64,000 bases of DNA from Acinetobacter pseudolwoffii (GTDB lineage Bacteria; Pseudomonadota; Gammaproteobacteria; Pseudomonadales; Moraxellaceae), in contig NZ_PHRG01000001.1 of the NCBI RefSeq assembly GCF_002803605.1, forward strand, positions 62,001 to 126,000. The letters run 5' to 3'. The notes under the pieces were generated by a model. The model had not been told where the DNA came from, ran no database searches, and saw nothing but the letters and a program-made list of their open reading frames with translations. Positions 19,283 through 28,593 of this stretch are shown here, piece after piece (the stretch's first letter is position 1; each line of letters begins with the position of its first letter). A program made the position numbers and the translations under genes.

Positions 19283-21115
19283 TTAATGCTGTTTGAAATA
19301 ATTGGCCACATGTTGAGCCTTTGCCGCATCGACCCACCAGTAATCAATGCCCGCGGAGAGCTTAGGTTTAAGCTTGGGCTGCTGATACATGTTCCAGTAA
19401 GCATACCAGTATTCACCCGTACCATAAGTCGGAATATGATAATAACCTGCCCGCAGCAAACGGTCTAAAGCTCGGGTACTGTCAATCACCTGCTCCCGGT
19501 TCTGCGCCTGAATTACTTGCTTAATCACCGTATCAATAGCAGGATTCTGAATACCGGCATAATTATAGTTGCCGACCTGCTTGGCAGCCTGACTGCTCCA
19601 GAACTGTTTTTGTTCCTGCCCCGGTGTCAAGGACTGTGGCATGCTGTCGACAATCATATCAAACTGGTAATTTCGTAGCCGTTCATAATACTGCGCGGTT
19701 TCGACCATACGAATATTCGCCTGAACCCCCAAACGTTTTAAATGACGTAAATAAGGCATCAGATGACGCTGCTGTTCCACCTGATGCAGCAAAAATTCAA
19801 TCTTGACCGCTTGACCGGAAGCATTGACCAACTGCCCCTGTTGATAACGATAACCGGCTTTTAACAGCAATTGACGGGCTTTTAATAAATTCTGCCGGTT
19901 AAACCCTGAGGCATCGGATTGAGGATATTGCCAGTCCTGAAGTACAGCCTGACGCTGAACCGGATGAAGCTTCTGCAAATGAGGCTTTAAAATTTGCAGC
20001 TCTTGGGTACTCGGCCGTCCACGAGAAGCCAGCTCGCTATTGGAAAAAAAGCTGTTCAGGCGTTGATATTCACCATAGAACATGGCTTTATTCAGCCATT
20101 CAAAATCGTAAGCAAAACTTAAGGCCTGACGGAAGCGAATATCGGCAAAGGGCTGACGCCGGGTATTAAAGACCAGACTCTGGGTCGGGACCGGATTTTG
20201 ATGCCGAAAACGATAACGTTTGACTTGTCCTTGCCGAACCGCAGGAAATTGATAATCCCTGATCCAGCGATTGACCTGTTTTTCCTCATGCAAAGTAAAT
20301 TGGCCCGATTTAAAGGCTTCGAACTTGATTTCCGGACTACGATAATAACGATACTGGATCCGGTCAAAATTATAACGACCGCGATTCACCAATAGATTTT
20401 TGCCCCAGTATTGAGGATTGCGCTGATACGAAATACTGCGGCCGGGATCTATGCGTTCAATCACATAGGGCCCTGAACCCAGAATCGGTTTCAGCGTCAG
20501 GTCTTTAAAATCACGCCCTTGCCATTGCCGTTTAGAATAAATGGGCATCTGCGCGACAATCATGGCCATTTCCGGATTATGCCCGGATTTAAAATGCATT
20601 TTGACTTGTAAAGCTGATAATACTTCCAGCTTGTTTAAATCTGCCAGATACATTTGCAGACCGAAATTAGACTGGGTCTGATAAAGCTCAAAGCTATATT
20701 TGACATCTTCCGCAGTTACGGGCTGACCATTGCTAAAGCGCGCTTTCGGATTTAAATGGAAAATGATAAAGGTGGTTTTCTTGGGGTCAAAACTGACTTT
20801 TTCCGCCAGCAAGGGATAATACACCCCGGGCTCATCCAGTGATTTCGACAGCAAACTGTCAAAAATATAGTTGATCCCTTCAGTGACATTGCCTTTGCCA
20901 TTCATGCTATTTAAATTATCAAAGCTGCCATCGGCCGCCAAAATCAGTGCACCACCTTTGGGGGCTTGCGAATTGGCATAAGGTAAGGATTGCAGATGGC
21001 TATATTTCGGTGGGCTATGTAGCGCAATATAAGGTGTGGTGATCAGGGCTGCCCAACTGGTATTCATTACCAGCGGGACAACCATGCTTAAAACAAATAA
21101 ACTAAAAAATCTCAC
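19283..21115 (-). CDS. yejA: Periplasmic peptide-binding protein YejA (SBP family 5)
   Basis: A 610-residue solute-binding protein for the YejBE permease. A signal peptide covers about 1-22 (cleavage near SWA-A), with no lipobox, so it should be free in the periplasm. It has the SBP_bac_5 features RFSNGQPVTAEDVKYSFEL, ILGSGPYVIERIDPGRSI and PFADIRFRQALSFAYDFEW. The start is GTG at 21115. The gene begins only 10 bases after mltD stops on the same strand. This linkage to a murein lytic enzyme fits uptake of peptides, including possibly cell-wall peptides, but that is inference. Confidence 0.92.
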   Translation of the reverse strand: MRFFSLFVLSMVVPLVMNTSWAALITTPYIALHSPPKYSHLQSLPYANSQAPKGGALILAADGSFDNLNSMNGKGNVTEGINYIFDSLLSKSLDEPGVYYPLLAEKVSFDPKKTTFIIFHLNPKARFSNGQPVTAEDVKYSFELYQTQSNFGLQMYLADLNKLEVLSALQVKMHFKSGHNPEMAMIVAQMPIYSKRQWQGRDFKDLTLKPILGSGPYVIERIDPGRSISYQRNPQYWGKNLLVNRGRYNFDRIQYRYYRSPEIKFEAFKSGQFTLHEEKQVNRWIRDYQFPAVRQGQVKRYRFRHQNPVPTQSLVFNTRRQPFADIRFRQALSFAYDFEWLNKAMFYGEYQRLNSFFSNSELASRGRPSTQELQILKPHLQKLHPVQRQAVLQDWQYPQSDASGFNRQNLLKARQLLLKAGYRYQQGQLVNASGQAVKIEFLLHQVEQQRHLMPYLRHLKRLGVQANIRMVETAQYYERLRNYQFDMIVDSMPQSLTPGQEQKQFWSSQAAKQVGNYNYAGIQNPAIDTVIKQVIQAQNREQVIDSTRALDRLLRAGYYHIPTYGTGEYWYAYWNMYQQPKLKPKLSAGIDYWWVDAAKAQHVANYFKQH

Positions 21116-21125
21116 GATGAATGAA

Positions 21126-24100
21126 TTAGTTTGGCACTTTAATCACATCCCCAATACGTAATTGTGTATTCGGTTTGAGATCATTCATTTCCGCCAGTTG
21201 ATTGCTGTTCATGCCGTAACGTGAGGCCAGACCGATCAAGGTATCGCCGCGTTTGACTTTATAATCAGTCACCAGTTTTGGAATCTGGATGGTTTGACTG
21301 ACACGCAATCCGGCACGTGGACTGAGATTATTTAACTCGGCCAGTTCGGTGACCGTAATTCCTAAACGGCTGGCAATCGCATTCAGGGATTCGCCTGACT
21401 TGACGGTATAAGATTCAGTTGCTCTAGAAGACACAGGCTTAGCTGCCACTTTCACGTCTTCTGCTTTTTTATCCGTCGGAACATCACCCACAATTTTTAA
21501 ACGCTGACCAATACGGACGTTGCCATTGGCATTCAGGCCATTTAAATCGGCCAGATACTTGACCTGAAGATGATACTGACGCGCAATAGAGCTTAAGGTT
21601 TCACCCGATTTCACCACATGCGAATCAGATTTCACATGTTTCGACACCGTTTCAGCCACAGACTCACGCACGGGTTCAGCTGCCTCACCCGTCAGCTTTA
21701 AACGCTGACCGACGCGCAGGCCGGCATGACGAGAAATACCATTCAGACTCGCCACCTGATCCATCGACAGATTGTATTTTGCGGCAATGCCGGTCAAGGT
21801 ATCACCCGATTGAACTGTATAAGTTTCAGGCACCTGACTGCCGGCTGGAATCTTGATGGTCTGGCCTATACGTAAACCGCTATTGGCAGCAAAACCATTT
21901 AAAGCTGCCAGCTCAGACACACTGAGCTTGCTTTGACTGGCAATGCTATACAGGGTTTCACCGCGTTTGACCTGATAATTTTCAGTGGCTGTCTGATCGA
22001 CTTTAACATTTTCAAATGTCTGTTCAGTCTTTTGGGTCGATGCGGTCAGTGCTTCAACTTCCTGAAGTGGCACATTGATTTTCTGTCCCACCATCAAACT
22101 GCTACCCGCAGTTAAACCTGAGGTGAATGACGCCAGTTCAGCATTTGACAGTCCATAACGATCGGCAATCAGTTTCAGATATTCACCGCGCTTGACGGTA
22201 TAGGATTTGGTTTGAACTTTGGCAGCTTCAGCTTTTTTAGCATCTTCTACTTTGGCTTTAGCTGCAGCCGTTTCTTTCAGCGACAGCTTCTGACCGACAA
22301 ATAAACCACTGTTGGTACTTAAACCATTAAAATCAGCCAGCTGTTTGAGACTTAAACCAAACTGGCTTGCCACACTGGTTAGAGAATCATTGGCCTGAAC
22401 CACATAAGATTCCGGCTTTTCTTTGGCTTTGGTTTGTTCCTGCACCGGCTTGGCATCATACAAATAAATCGTGGTGCCTACATATAGCGTAGAGTTTGGA
22501 TCGATCTGGTTCCATTTCGCTACATCACGCCAGTTCACCCCATTTTTTGCTGCAATCAGTGCCAGATTATCCCCCGGTAAAACCTTATAGGTACTACGCT
22601 TGCCCTTAGGCGCGACCACCACCACTTCAGAATCAGTCTTGACGTAATTTTTACCCTGGTTCAACTGGGCTTCGACCGAAGTCGCTGTGGTATTGTCAGC
22701 AACTTCTTTCGGATAAGAGAAGCCTTTGGTAAGTTCCTTGCCTTGCTGCTCAGCCACAGACAGGCTGGTTTGAATAGCCGTCAGCTTGATTTTACCATCA
22801 TAAGGATCGACAATTTCTGTGCCTGCCGGCGCCAATGCTTTCAGCTCTTCAACTACCTGAGCCTGTTCTGCCGGTGTTGCAACAGGCTGCAGAACTTCAT
22901 CCACAGTTTTGTTAGTTTCCTGCGCGGTGATGACCTGCTGAACTTGCTGACGCTCGGCTGCAGAAATCGGTGGTTCGACCTGAATCTGTTTCGCTGGCGC
23001 TGCCGGTGTCACTGCGACCGGAATACGTGGCGCACTTGGAATCGGCAAATCACTTTGGGCAGCAAAACTGGCCAAGGCAGATGAGCCTCTAGGCGTTGAA
23101 ATCTTTTTCGTGGTCTGTGCCACTGTATTTGCCGTTGTCACCACAGGTGCAGTCGTTGCAGGTCGAGTACTGGCAAGAACGGGTGGAGTCTGTTTTGCCG
23201 GCGTAGTCGCTTTCGCATTTAATACGGGAGGCGCAGCTTTGGTCGGCACCACTGTGGTGGTACTTTTCGGCAGGTTGCTGGCACTACTCGCAGATAATCC
23301 GCCGGAACCAGATAGTTTTTTCAGCTTTTCATCGACTGAAGGACTGAGGTCAGCAGGAATCAAAATACGACGCGGACTGGTAGGGTCAATATGATCACCA
23401 CGATGCCCCGGGTTCAATTGATACAGCTCCGCACGGCTCAAACCGGTGATGGCTGCAATTTCATTTAAATTGGCCACGCCTACAGGCACTTCACGGAAAT
23501 GCGGACGGTTGGCAATTGGTGGCAGGCTCACCCCATACTGACCTGGAGTTTTAATAATTTGTGCAACTGCCAGGAAACGTGGCACATAGCTCATGGTTTC
23601 TTGTGGCAATTTGAGTGACCAATAGTCGGTCGGCAGACCTGCTGCTTTATTGCGGTTAATCGCCTGCTGAATACGTCCCGGGCCGGCATTATAAGACGCC
23701 AGCGCCAGCTCCCAAGAACCAAACTGGTTATATAAACTGCCTAAAAACTCATAGGCTGCACGAGTCGATTCCACCACATCACGACGACCGTCGTATAAAG
23801 GGGTCTGTTTTAAACCATAAATACGGCCTGTGCTTGGAATAAACTGCCATAAACCTGCCGCTGCTGCACTACTGGTCGCTGCCGGGTCATAGGAACTTTC
23901 AATAATCGGTAATAGCGCCAGCTCGGTCGGCATACCACGGCGTTCTGCTTCTTTTACCGTGTAATATAAATAACGTGAGGCACGCGCACTTAAACGGTCC
24001 AGATAAGGCTGACGTGAAATAAACCAGCCGCGCTGCGCATCAATCCGCGGATTCCACACACTTAAATCCATCTTGAAGCCCACAGTCATGCGCTTCCAGA

Positions 24101-24359
24101 CATCACCATGTTTCAGAACCAGTAAACGGTCGCCTTCGACTGCACGCATATCGGTTGCAGAAAGCAGATCTTCCAGTCCATCCAGACCGCTTGCATCCAG
24201 ATATTGCGATCCAACTTGCTTGCTTGCTGCTGTTTGGGATGTACTTTGCGTAGATGAACAGCCCGTCAATCCCAGAGAAGCAAGTGCAGTTCCCAGTACA
24301 GAAAATTTTAAAAATGTTGGTAATGTCGGCTGCCACAAGATTGCGGTTGGTTTATACAT
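21126..24359 (-). CDS. mltD: Membrane-bound lytic murein transglycosylase D with eight LysM repeats
   Basis: A 1077-residue lipoprotein that cleaves the glycan strands of peptidoglycan. The signal peptide ends in lipobox LTGC (Cys34). An SLT catalytic domain at about 130-245 has the catalytic Glu154 in PIIESSYDP and the later motifs AAGLWQFIPSTGR and SYNAGPGRI. A degenerate LysM-like segment (about 300-345) is followed by a Pro/Thr/Ala-rich linker. Eight LysM repeats of about 44 residues then run from about 585 to the end, each opening like YxVxxGDTL and closing with a GLRVGQ-like segment. E. coli MltD is about 450 residues with two LysM. I start at ATG 24359 rather than the TTG 12 bases upstream. 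It heads the operon with yejA-yejB-yejE. Confidence 0.93.
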   Translation of the reverse strand: MYKPTAILWQPTLPTFLKFSVLGTALASLGLTGCSSTQSTSQTAASKQVGSQYLDASGLDGLEDLLSATDMRAVEGDRLLVLKHGDVWKRMTVGFKMDLSVWNPRIDAQRGWFISRQPYLDRLSARASRYLYYTVKEAERRGMPTELALLPIIESSYDPAATSSAAAAGLWQFIPSTGRIYGLKQTPLYDGRRDVVESTRAAYEFLGSLYNQFGSWELALASYNAGPGRIQQAINRNKAAGLPTDYWSLKLPQETMSYVPRFLAVAQIIKTPGQYGVSLPPIANRPHFREVPVGVANLNEIAAITGLSRAELYQLNPGHRGDHIDPTSPRRILIPADLSPSVDEKLKKLSGSGGLSASSASNLPKSTTTVVPTKAAPPVLNAKATTPAKQTPPVLASTRPATTAPVVTTANTVAQTTKKISTPRGSSALASFAAQSDLPIPSAPRIPVAVTPAAPAKQIQVEPPISAAERQQVQQVITAQETNKTVDEVLQPVATPAEQAQVVEELKALAPAGTEIVDPYDGKIKLTAIQTSLSVAEQQGKELTKGFSYPKEVADNTTATSVEAQLNQGKNYVKTDSEVVVVAPKGKRSTYKVLPGDNLALIAAKNGVNWRDVAKWNQIDPNSTLYVGTTIYLYDAKPVQEQTKAKEKPESYVVQANDSLTSVASQFGLSLKQLADFNGLSTNSGLFVGQKLSLKETAAAKAKVEDAKKAEAAKVQTKSYTVKRGEYLKLIADRYGLSNAELASFTSGLTAGSSLMVGQKINVPLQEVEALTASTQKTEQTFENVKVDQTATENYQVKRGETLYSIASQSKLSVSELAALNGFAANSGLRIGQTIKIPAGSQVPETYTVQSGDTLTGIAAKYNLSMDQVASLNGISRHAGLRVGQRLKLTGEAAEPVRESVAETVSKHVKSDSHVVKSGETLSSIARQYHLQVKYLADLNGLNANGNVRIGQRLKIVGDVPTDKKAEDVKVAAKPVSSRATESYTVKSGESLNAIASRLGITVTELAELNNLSPRAGLRVSQTIQIPKLVTDYKVKRGDTLIGLASRYGMNSNQLAEMNDLKPNTQLRIGDVIKVPN

Positions 24360-24567
24360 AAAGAAATCCAAACAACTCGTATATAAATTTATTTTTTAGA
24401 TCTGCCATTGTAGTGAAGCATGTTGCAGACACAAGGCAATAATTTACCGTGATTTCACGTTAAATGTTACAAGAAATTAAAAAATCCGGGACATAGAGAT
24501 TGATCGACTGCATTTGCGCTATACAATAAGCCTTCCAGCGTGTTCTCTTTTGATCGGATTTTAATTT

Positions 24568-25944
24568 ATGTCACACACTATCACACTTTATGTTGATGGC
24601 GCTTGTCGCGGCAACCCGGGTTTAGGCGGTTGGGGTGCGTACATTATTAACGGCCAGCAAGAACACAAAATCTGTGGCGGTGAAGACCATACCACCAATA
24701 ACCGCATGGAACTGACGGCTGCCATCGAAGGCATTCTGTTCTGTGACAAACAGGATAAGCTGGTGATCTATACCGATTCCAATTATGTCAAACAAGGCAT
24801 TACCGAATGGATTCACGGCTGGAAAAAGAAAAACTGGAAAGACGTCAAAAACCCTGACCTGTGGCAAAAACTGGATGCAGTCTGTCAGGGACGAGAGATT
24901 GAGTGGCACTGGATCAAGGGTCACGCCGGGCATGCCGGCAATGAAATGGCCGATCAGCTGGCCAATCAGGGCGCCGATGAAACCCTGAAAAAATCCAAGC
25001 AAAGCCCTTCAATATCTGAAGATAAAAAAAAATCTGAACCCGACTGGCTGCTAGATGATCCTTTTGGTCTGGATCTGGCCGAGAGCGAAGAAGAGCTGGA
25101 CGATATGCAGGAAGAAGAAATCATTGAATTGAATGAAGTTGCCGACACCGAGCAAAGTGATCCAGCGCTTCAAGAGGTGGATGCAACCGTTGCCAATAGT
25201 TCGCAACTACATCCCCAGATTGTGATTACCCCCGCAACCTTACAATTGCATGGCCCGCGACAATTGATTCTGGATACCGAAACCACCGGTTTTTATTATC
25301 AGGATGGTGACCGGATTATTGAAGTTGGCGCGCTGGAAATGATCAACCGCAAACTGACCGGCAGCTCGATTCATATCTATATCAATCCGAAAACACCGGT
25401 CGGCGACTCGGTCAATGTCCACGGCATTACCGATGAGTTCCTGCAAGACAAACCGTTATTTGAGGAAATCTCTCAAGTATTGTTTGACTATTTGCACGGT
25501 GCCGAAATTATCGCGCATAACGCCAGCTTCGATATGAACTTCCTGGATATGGAATTCAAACGGGCAGGTTTTAAAGCCCTGTCCGAAGTTTGTGAAGTAA
25601 CCGATACCCTGGCAATGGCCAAGTCCAAGCATCCGGGGCAGAAAAACTCGCTGGATGCCTTAGTGCGCCGCTACGAGATTCCAAAGCGTGACCGTACGTT
25701 CCACGGTGCCTTGCTCGATGCGGAAATCCTGTCTGATGTTTATCTGGCGATGACCGGTGGACAGGTATCTTTTGATATCGATGCTTTGTCTCATTCTGAC
25801 GATCAGAACAACCGTTCAGGCATGGCCAGAGTTGAAATTGAACTGCCGGTGATTCTCCCCTCAGAACAAGAATTGCAGGAACATGAGAAATGGATCAAAC
25901 AATTCGAAGAAAAACATGGAACTGCTTGCCTTTTCTCGAAATAA
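24568..25944 (+). CDS. rnhA-dnaQ: Fused ribonuclease HI / DNA polymerase III epsilon (proofreading) subunit
   Basis: One 458-residue frame carries two proteins that are separate in E. coli. Residues 1-135 are RNase HI with the catalytic Asp10, Glu48, Asp70 and Asp129; it removes RNA from RNA-DNA hybrids. A strongly acidic, low-complexity linker covers about 140-225. Residues 230-400 are the DnaQ 3'-5' exonuclease with Asp236/Glu238 (DTETTG), Asp322 (HNASFD), His379 and Asp384. QVSFDI after the exonuclease domain occupies the position of the E. coli clamp-binding motif. No internal stop or frameshift is seen, so the fusion is real. The family tail lies after residue 400. Confidence 0.96.
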   Translation: MSHTITLYVDGACRGNPGLGGWGAYIINGQQEHKICGGEDHTTNNRMELTAAIEGILFCDKQDKLVIYTDSNYVKQGITEWIHGWKKKNWKDVKNPDLWQKLDAVCQGREIEWHWIKGHAGHAGNEMADQLANQGADETLKKSKQSPSISEDKKKSEPDWLLDDPFGLDLAESEEELDDMQEEEIIELNEVADTEQSDPALQEVDATVANSSQLHPQIVITPATLQLHGPRQLILDTETTGFYYQDGDRIIEVGALEMINRKLTGSSIHIYINPKTPVGDSVNVHGITDEFLQDKPLFEEISQVLFDYLHGAEIIAHNASFDMNFLDMEFKRAGFKALSEVCEVTDTLAMAKSKHPGQKNSLDALVRRYEIPKRDRTFHGALLDAEILSDVYLAMTGGQVSFDIDALSHSDDQNNRSGMARVEIELPVILPSEQELQEHEKWIKQFEEKHGTACLFSK

Positions 25945-26070
25945 AATCTACATTTCCGAGCATGCTTTAGGTTAAAAACTACAGTTCTTCAGTTATAGTA
26001 AATACAAAGAGGTTCCGCAGCTTTAAGCGGGGCTCATATATAGATAATACTTCAGGAAAGGTGCAGATCC

Positions 26071-27714
26071 ATGTCTTACCAAACCTCTATACATTTTGAT
26101 CCAACAGCCTTACTGATAATAAAAAATGAGGTTGATAACTCGATCAAGTTAGTCGAATCAGCAGTAAGCACCTTGGTAGAAGATCAGACTTTACCTTTTG
26201 GCATTGATGATGCATTAAATCAGTTCGAACAATGTGCCCAAGTTCTGGCACTCATCGACATGTCCAGCCTGGCAAAAGTCGCTCATTATTCAGCAGAACT
26301 GATGCGCAAGATTATGGGGAACCCGGCACAGGTCAATACGCAGGACGTCATTGCCTTGAGTGAAGGCACCACCATGCTGAAACGCTATATCGAATTTATC
26401 TGCCTGCGTGAAGTAAAAATTCCACAGTTCCTGCTCGACACCCTGAACCGTCTGGAAATTGCGCTGGGTAAACCGCTCACCAGTGAAGGTCAGCATATTG
26501 AATCCCTGCTCGATCTGATCACGCCTGACTTTCAGTTACCACAAGCACCCGGTCTGGAAAAATCCAAATATGTTCAGCGCCTGTACAAGCTGTCCCTGAA
26601 CAAGCTGCTTAAGCAGGAAGAAAGTGAACTGGATCTGCAGGCGATTAAACTGGTGGGGGCTTATCTGGCTGGGCTCGCTCAATCGCACACCAGCAAACAG
26701 TACTGGAATCTGGTTTTCGTTGCATTCAGCAATATTGATCACTTGCTGATTAATGAGCCACGTCTGCGCACTCTGGTGAGTATCGAGCGCAACATGGCAC
26801 AATATTTTGGCGCGCCGGACAGCTTCAAGGCTTCACTTGCAGACCTGGCCAATGTCCTGAGTCTGTGTATCAGCCAGGAAGATGATACTGCACAACATAT
26901 CCGCAGTCAGCTCAATATTGGTGAAGACCTGCTGACCGATATGCAGTTACAGGTCTTTAGTCGCCACCTGTATGGTCCAGACTTTGAAACCATGCATACC
27001 ATTAGCGAACTGGTGACCACAGAAATGGCGCAGATTCGTAATGACATCGAGTTTAACTATCAGAACATGAGTCCTGAAAAAACTCAGGAATTGCAGGCAC
27101 AGCTCAATAATCTGGCCAACATCTTCAAAGTATTGAACCTGAATGAAGCCTATCATGACCTGAACCGTCAAGCTACTTCACTGAGCCAGACTGAAATCCT
27201 GAAAGATCCGGGTTTTGCCCAGCAGTTGATGAATGTGATTCTGTCTGCCATGAACTCGATTGGGGTACTGGAACGTCATCACACCTCGAGCCGTTTGCAG
27301 CTGCGTGTCAACAACATGAATATTTCTCTGGACCGCCTGGATGAAGCACATGCTGCTTTACTCACTGAAACCAAGGCCCTGATCGAGCTTTCCAGCCAGA
27401 TTCTGAGCAACTATCTGCAAGATCAGGACTTGGCTGCACTCGAACCTGTGCCAGTACAATTCTGTGAAATTGGCGGGGCGATGCTGTTCCTGAATGCAGA
27501 ACATGTTCGTACTGCATTCACCACCACTGCAGCATTCATCAAGAACCGTATTGATCTATCAATGGCATTAACGCCGGAAGAGATTCATCGTGCTCTGGAT
27601 ACGCTGGCGAGTGCTGACATGATGATTGATAACTTAAAGAACAAACAGCCTGTTTTACAGGCTATGTTTAAGGTAGCATTGGACAGTAGTGAAAAACTCA
27701 AAATAGTTGCCTAA
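26071..27714 (+). CDS. fimL: FimL-like protein (twitching motility/cAMP regulator, ChpA N-terminal homologue)
   Basis: A 547-residue cytoplasmic, mostly helical protein with no signal peptide. The sequence (helical blocks LIIKNEVDNSIKLVESAVS, YSAELMRKIM and others) resembles the N-terminal part of the type IV pilus signalling kinase ChpA. It lacks an obvious phospho-accepting Hpt histidine and has no CheA kinase core, as in P. aeruginosa FimL, which links surface sensing to cAMP. Databases often mislabel such proteins. It is coupled to nudC by a TAATG overlap, the same neighbour I recall in Pseudomonas (PA1822-PA1823). AGGAAAGG lies before the ATG at 26071. The assignment rests on recall of the family rather than on a search. 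Confidence 0.65.
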   Translation: MSYQTSIHFDPTALLIIKNEVDNSIKLVESAVSTLVEDQTLPFGIDDALNQFEQCAQVLALIDMSSLAKVAHYSAELMRKIMGNPAQVNTQDVIALSEGTTMLKRYIEFICLREVKIPQFLLDTLNRLEIALGKPLTSEGQHIESLLDLITPDFQLPQAPGLEKSKYVQRLYKLSLNKLLKQEESELDLQAIKLVGAYLAGLAQSHTSKQYWNLVFVAFSNIDHLLINEPRLRTLVSIERNMAQYFGAPDSFKASLADLANVLSLCISQEDDTAQHIRSQLNIGEDLLTDMQLQVFSRHLYGPDFETMHTISELVTTEMAQIRNDIEFNYQNMSPEKTQELQAQLNNLANIFKVLNLNEAYHDLNRQATSLSQTEILKDPGFAQQLMNVILSAMNSIGVLERHHTSSRLQLRVNNMNISLDRLDEAHAALLTETKALIELSSQILSNYLQDQDLAALEPVPVQFCEIGGAMLFLNAEHVRTAFTTTAAFIKNRIDLSMALTPEEIHRALDTLASADMMIDNLKNKQPVLQAMFKVALDSSEKLKIVA

Positions 27715-28490
27715 TGTCCAAATTATCACTTGCTTATATTTTTCAGCAGCAGCAACTGCTGGTCGATCAACATTTTCAGCTTCCACAGGTTGAAGCCCTC
27801 GCAAGTGATTTGTTACTCCACACGGGTGATCAAGTGATTGCCCGTGACCTGCTTCCCGATGAGCCGATTCCTACAGGCTTGCAACTGGTACCCATCCGCC
27901 AGTTATTACAGTTCTGGAATACCCAGCAATTCGAACAGGCCAGCCGTGCGGTACAGCTTTTAGAATGGCGCCGGAATCACAAATTTTGTAGTCATTGCGG
28001 TACGGCCACCGAAGCACATCCGCTTGAACATGCGATGCTCTGTCCATCCTGCAATTATCGTCAGTATCCACGGGTTCAGCCTTGTGTCATTACTGTCATT
28101 ACCCGGGGTGAAGACGAAATTTTACTGGCCAAAAACGCGCGTAATACCAAAAGCCAGATGTATGGCCTGATTGCCGGTTTTGTTGAAGTTGGCGAAACGT
28201 TGGAAGAGGCAGTACGTCGTGAAACGCTGGAAGAAGTCGGTTTAGAGCTCAAGAATATTCAGTATCTGGCTAGCCAGCCCTGGCCGTTTCCAAGCAATCT
28301 GATGATTGCCTTCAAGGCTGAATATGCCGCGGGTGAAATCGAATTACAGCAAGAAGAAATTAGCGATGCGCGATTCTTTAAATTCGATCAGCTGCCTGAA
28401 ATTCCGTTCAAGGGCAGTATTGCCCATGCCATGATTATGCATGTGACTCAAGGTACGGCTGTCGCAGACGATACCAAGACCTGGCTCTAG
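27714..28490 (+). CDS. nudC: NADH pyrophosphatase / RNA decapping hydrolase NudC
   Basis: A 258-residue Nudix hydrolase that splits NAD(H) to NMN(H) and AMP and removes NAD caps from RNA 5' ends. The zinc ribbon has Cys92/Cys95 and Cys110/Cys113. The Nudix box spans about 155-177 (GFVEVGET then RRETLEEVGL). The NADH-specific motif SQPWPFP follows. The start ATG at 27714 overlaps the fimL stop (TAATG). A strong terminator lies after the gene, so fimL-nudC form a two-gene unit. Confidence 0.95.
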   Translation: MSKLSLAYIFQQQQLLVDQHFQLPQVEALASDLLLHTGDQVIARDLLPDEPIPTGLQLVPIRQLLQFWNTQQFEQASRAVQLLEWRRNHKFCSHCGTATEAHPLEHAMLCPSCNYRQYPRVQPCVITVITRGEDEILLAKNARNTKSQMYGLIAGFVEVGETLEEAVRRETLEEVGLELKNIQYLASQPWPFPSNLMIAFKAEYAAGEIELQQEEISDARFFKFDQLPEIPFKGSIAHAMIMHVTQGTAVADDTKTWL

Positions 28491-28522
28491 CTCTTATTGA
28501 GCTCAAGTTTGGCTGAACCAAT

Positions 28523-28566
28523 AAAAAAAGAATCCAAGGGAGATAATCTCCTGGATTCTTTTTTAT
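28523..28566. terminator. Bidirectional terminator after nudC
   Basis: A long hairpin, AGAATCCA/TGGATTCT extended inward by GGAGATAATCTCC, is flanked by A and T runs. It lies between the convergent nudC and esterase genes. Confidence 0.92.
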
Positions 28567-28593
28567 GCCTTACTACTGGGTTAAATCCCGCTA

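Noticed and set aside
22743-23394. Plus-strand open frames (113 and 94 codons) inside mltD
   Set aside because: They are antisense to the low-complexity linker of MltD; their odd Val/Gly/Phe-rich composition follows from that.
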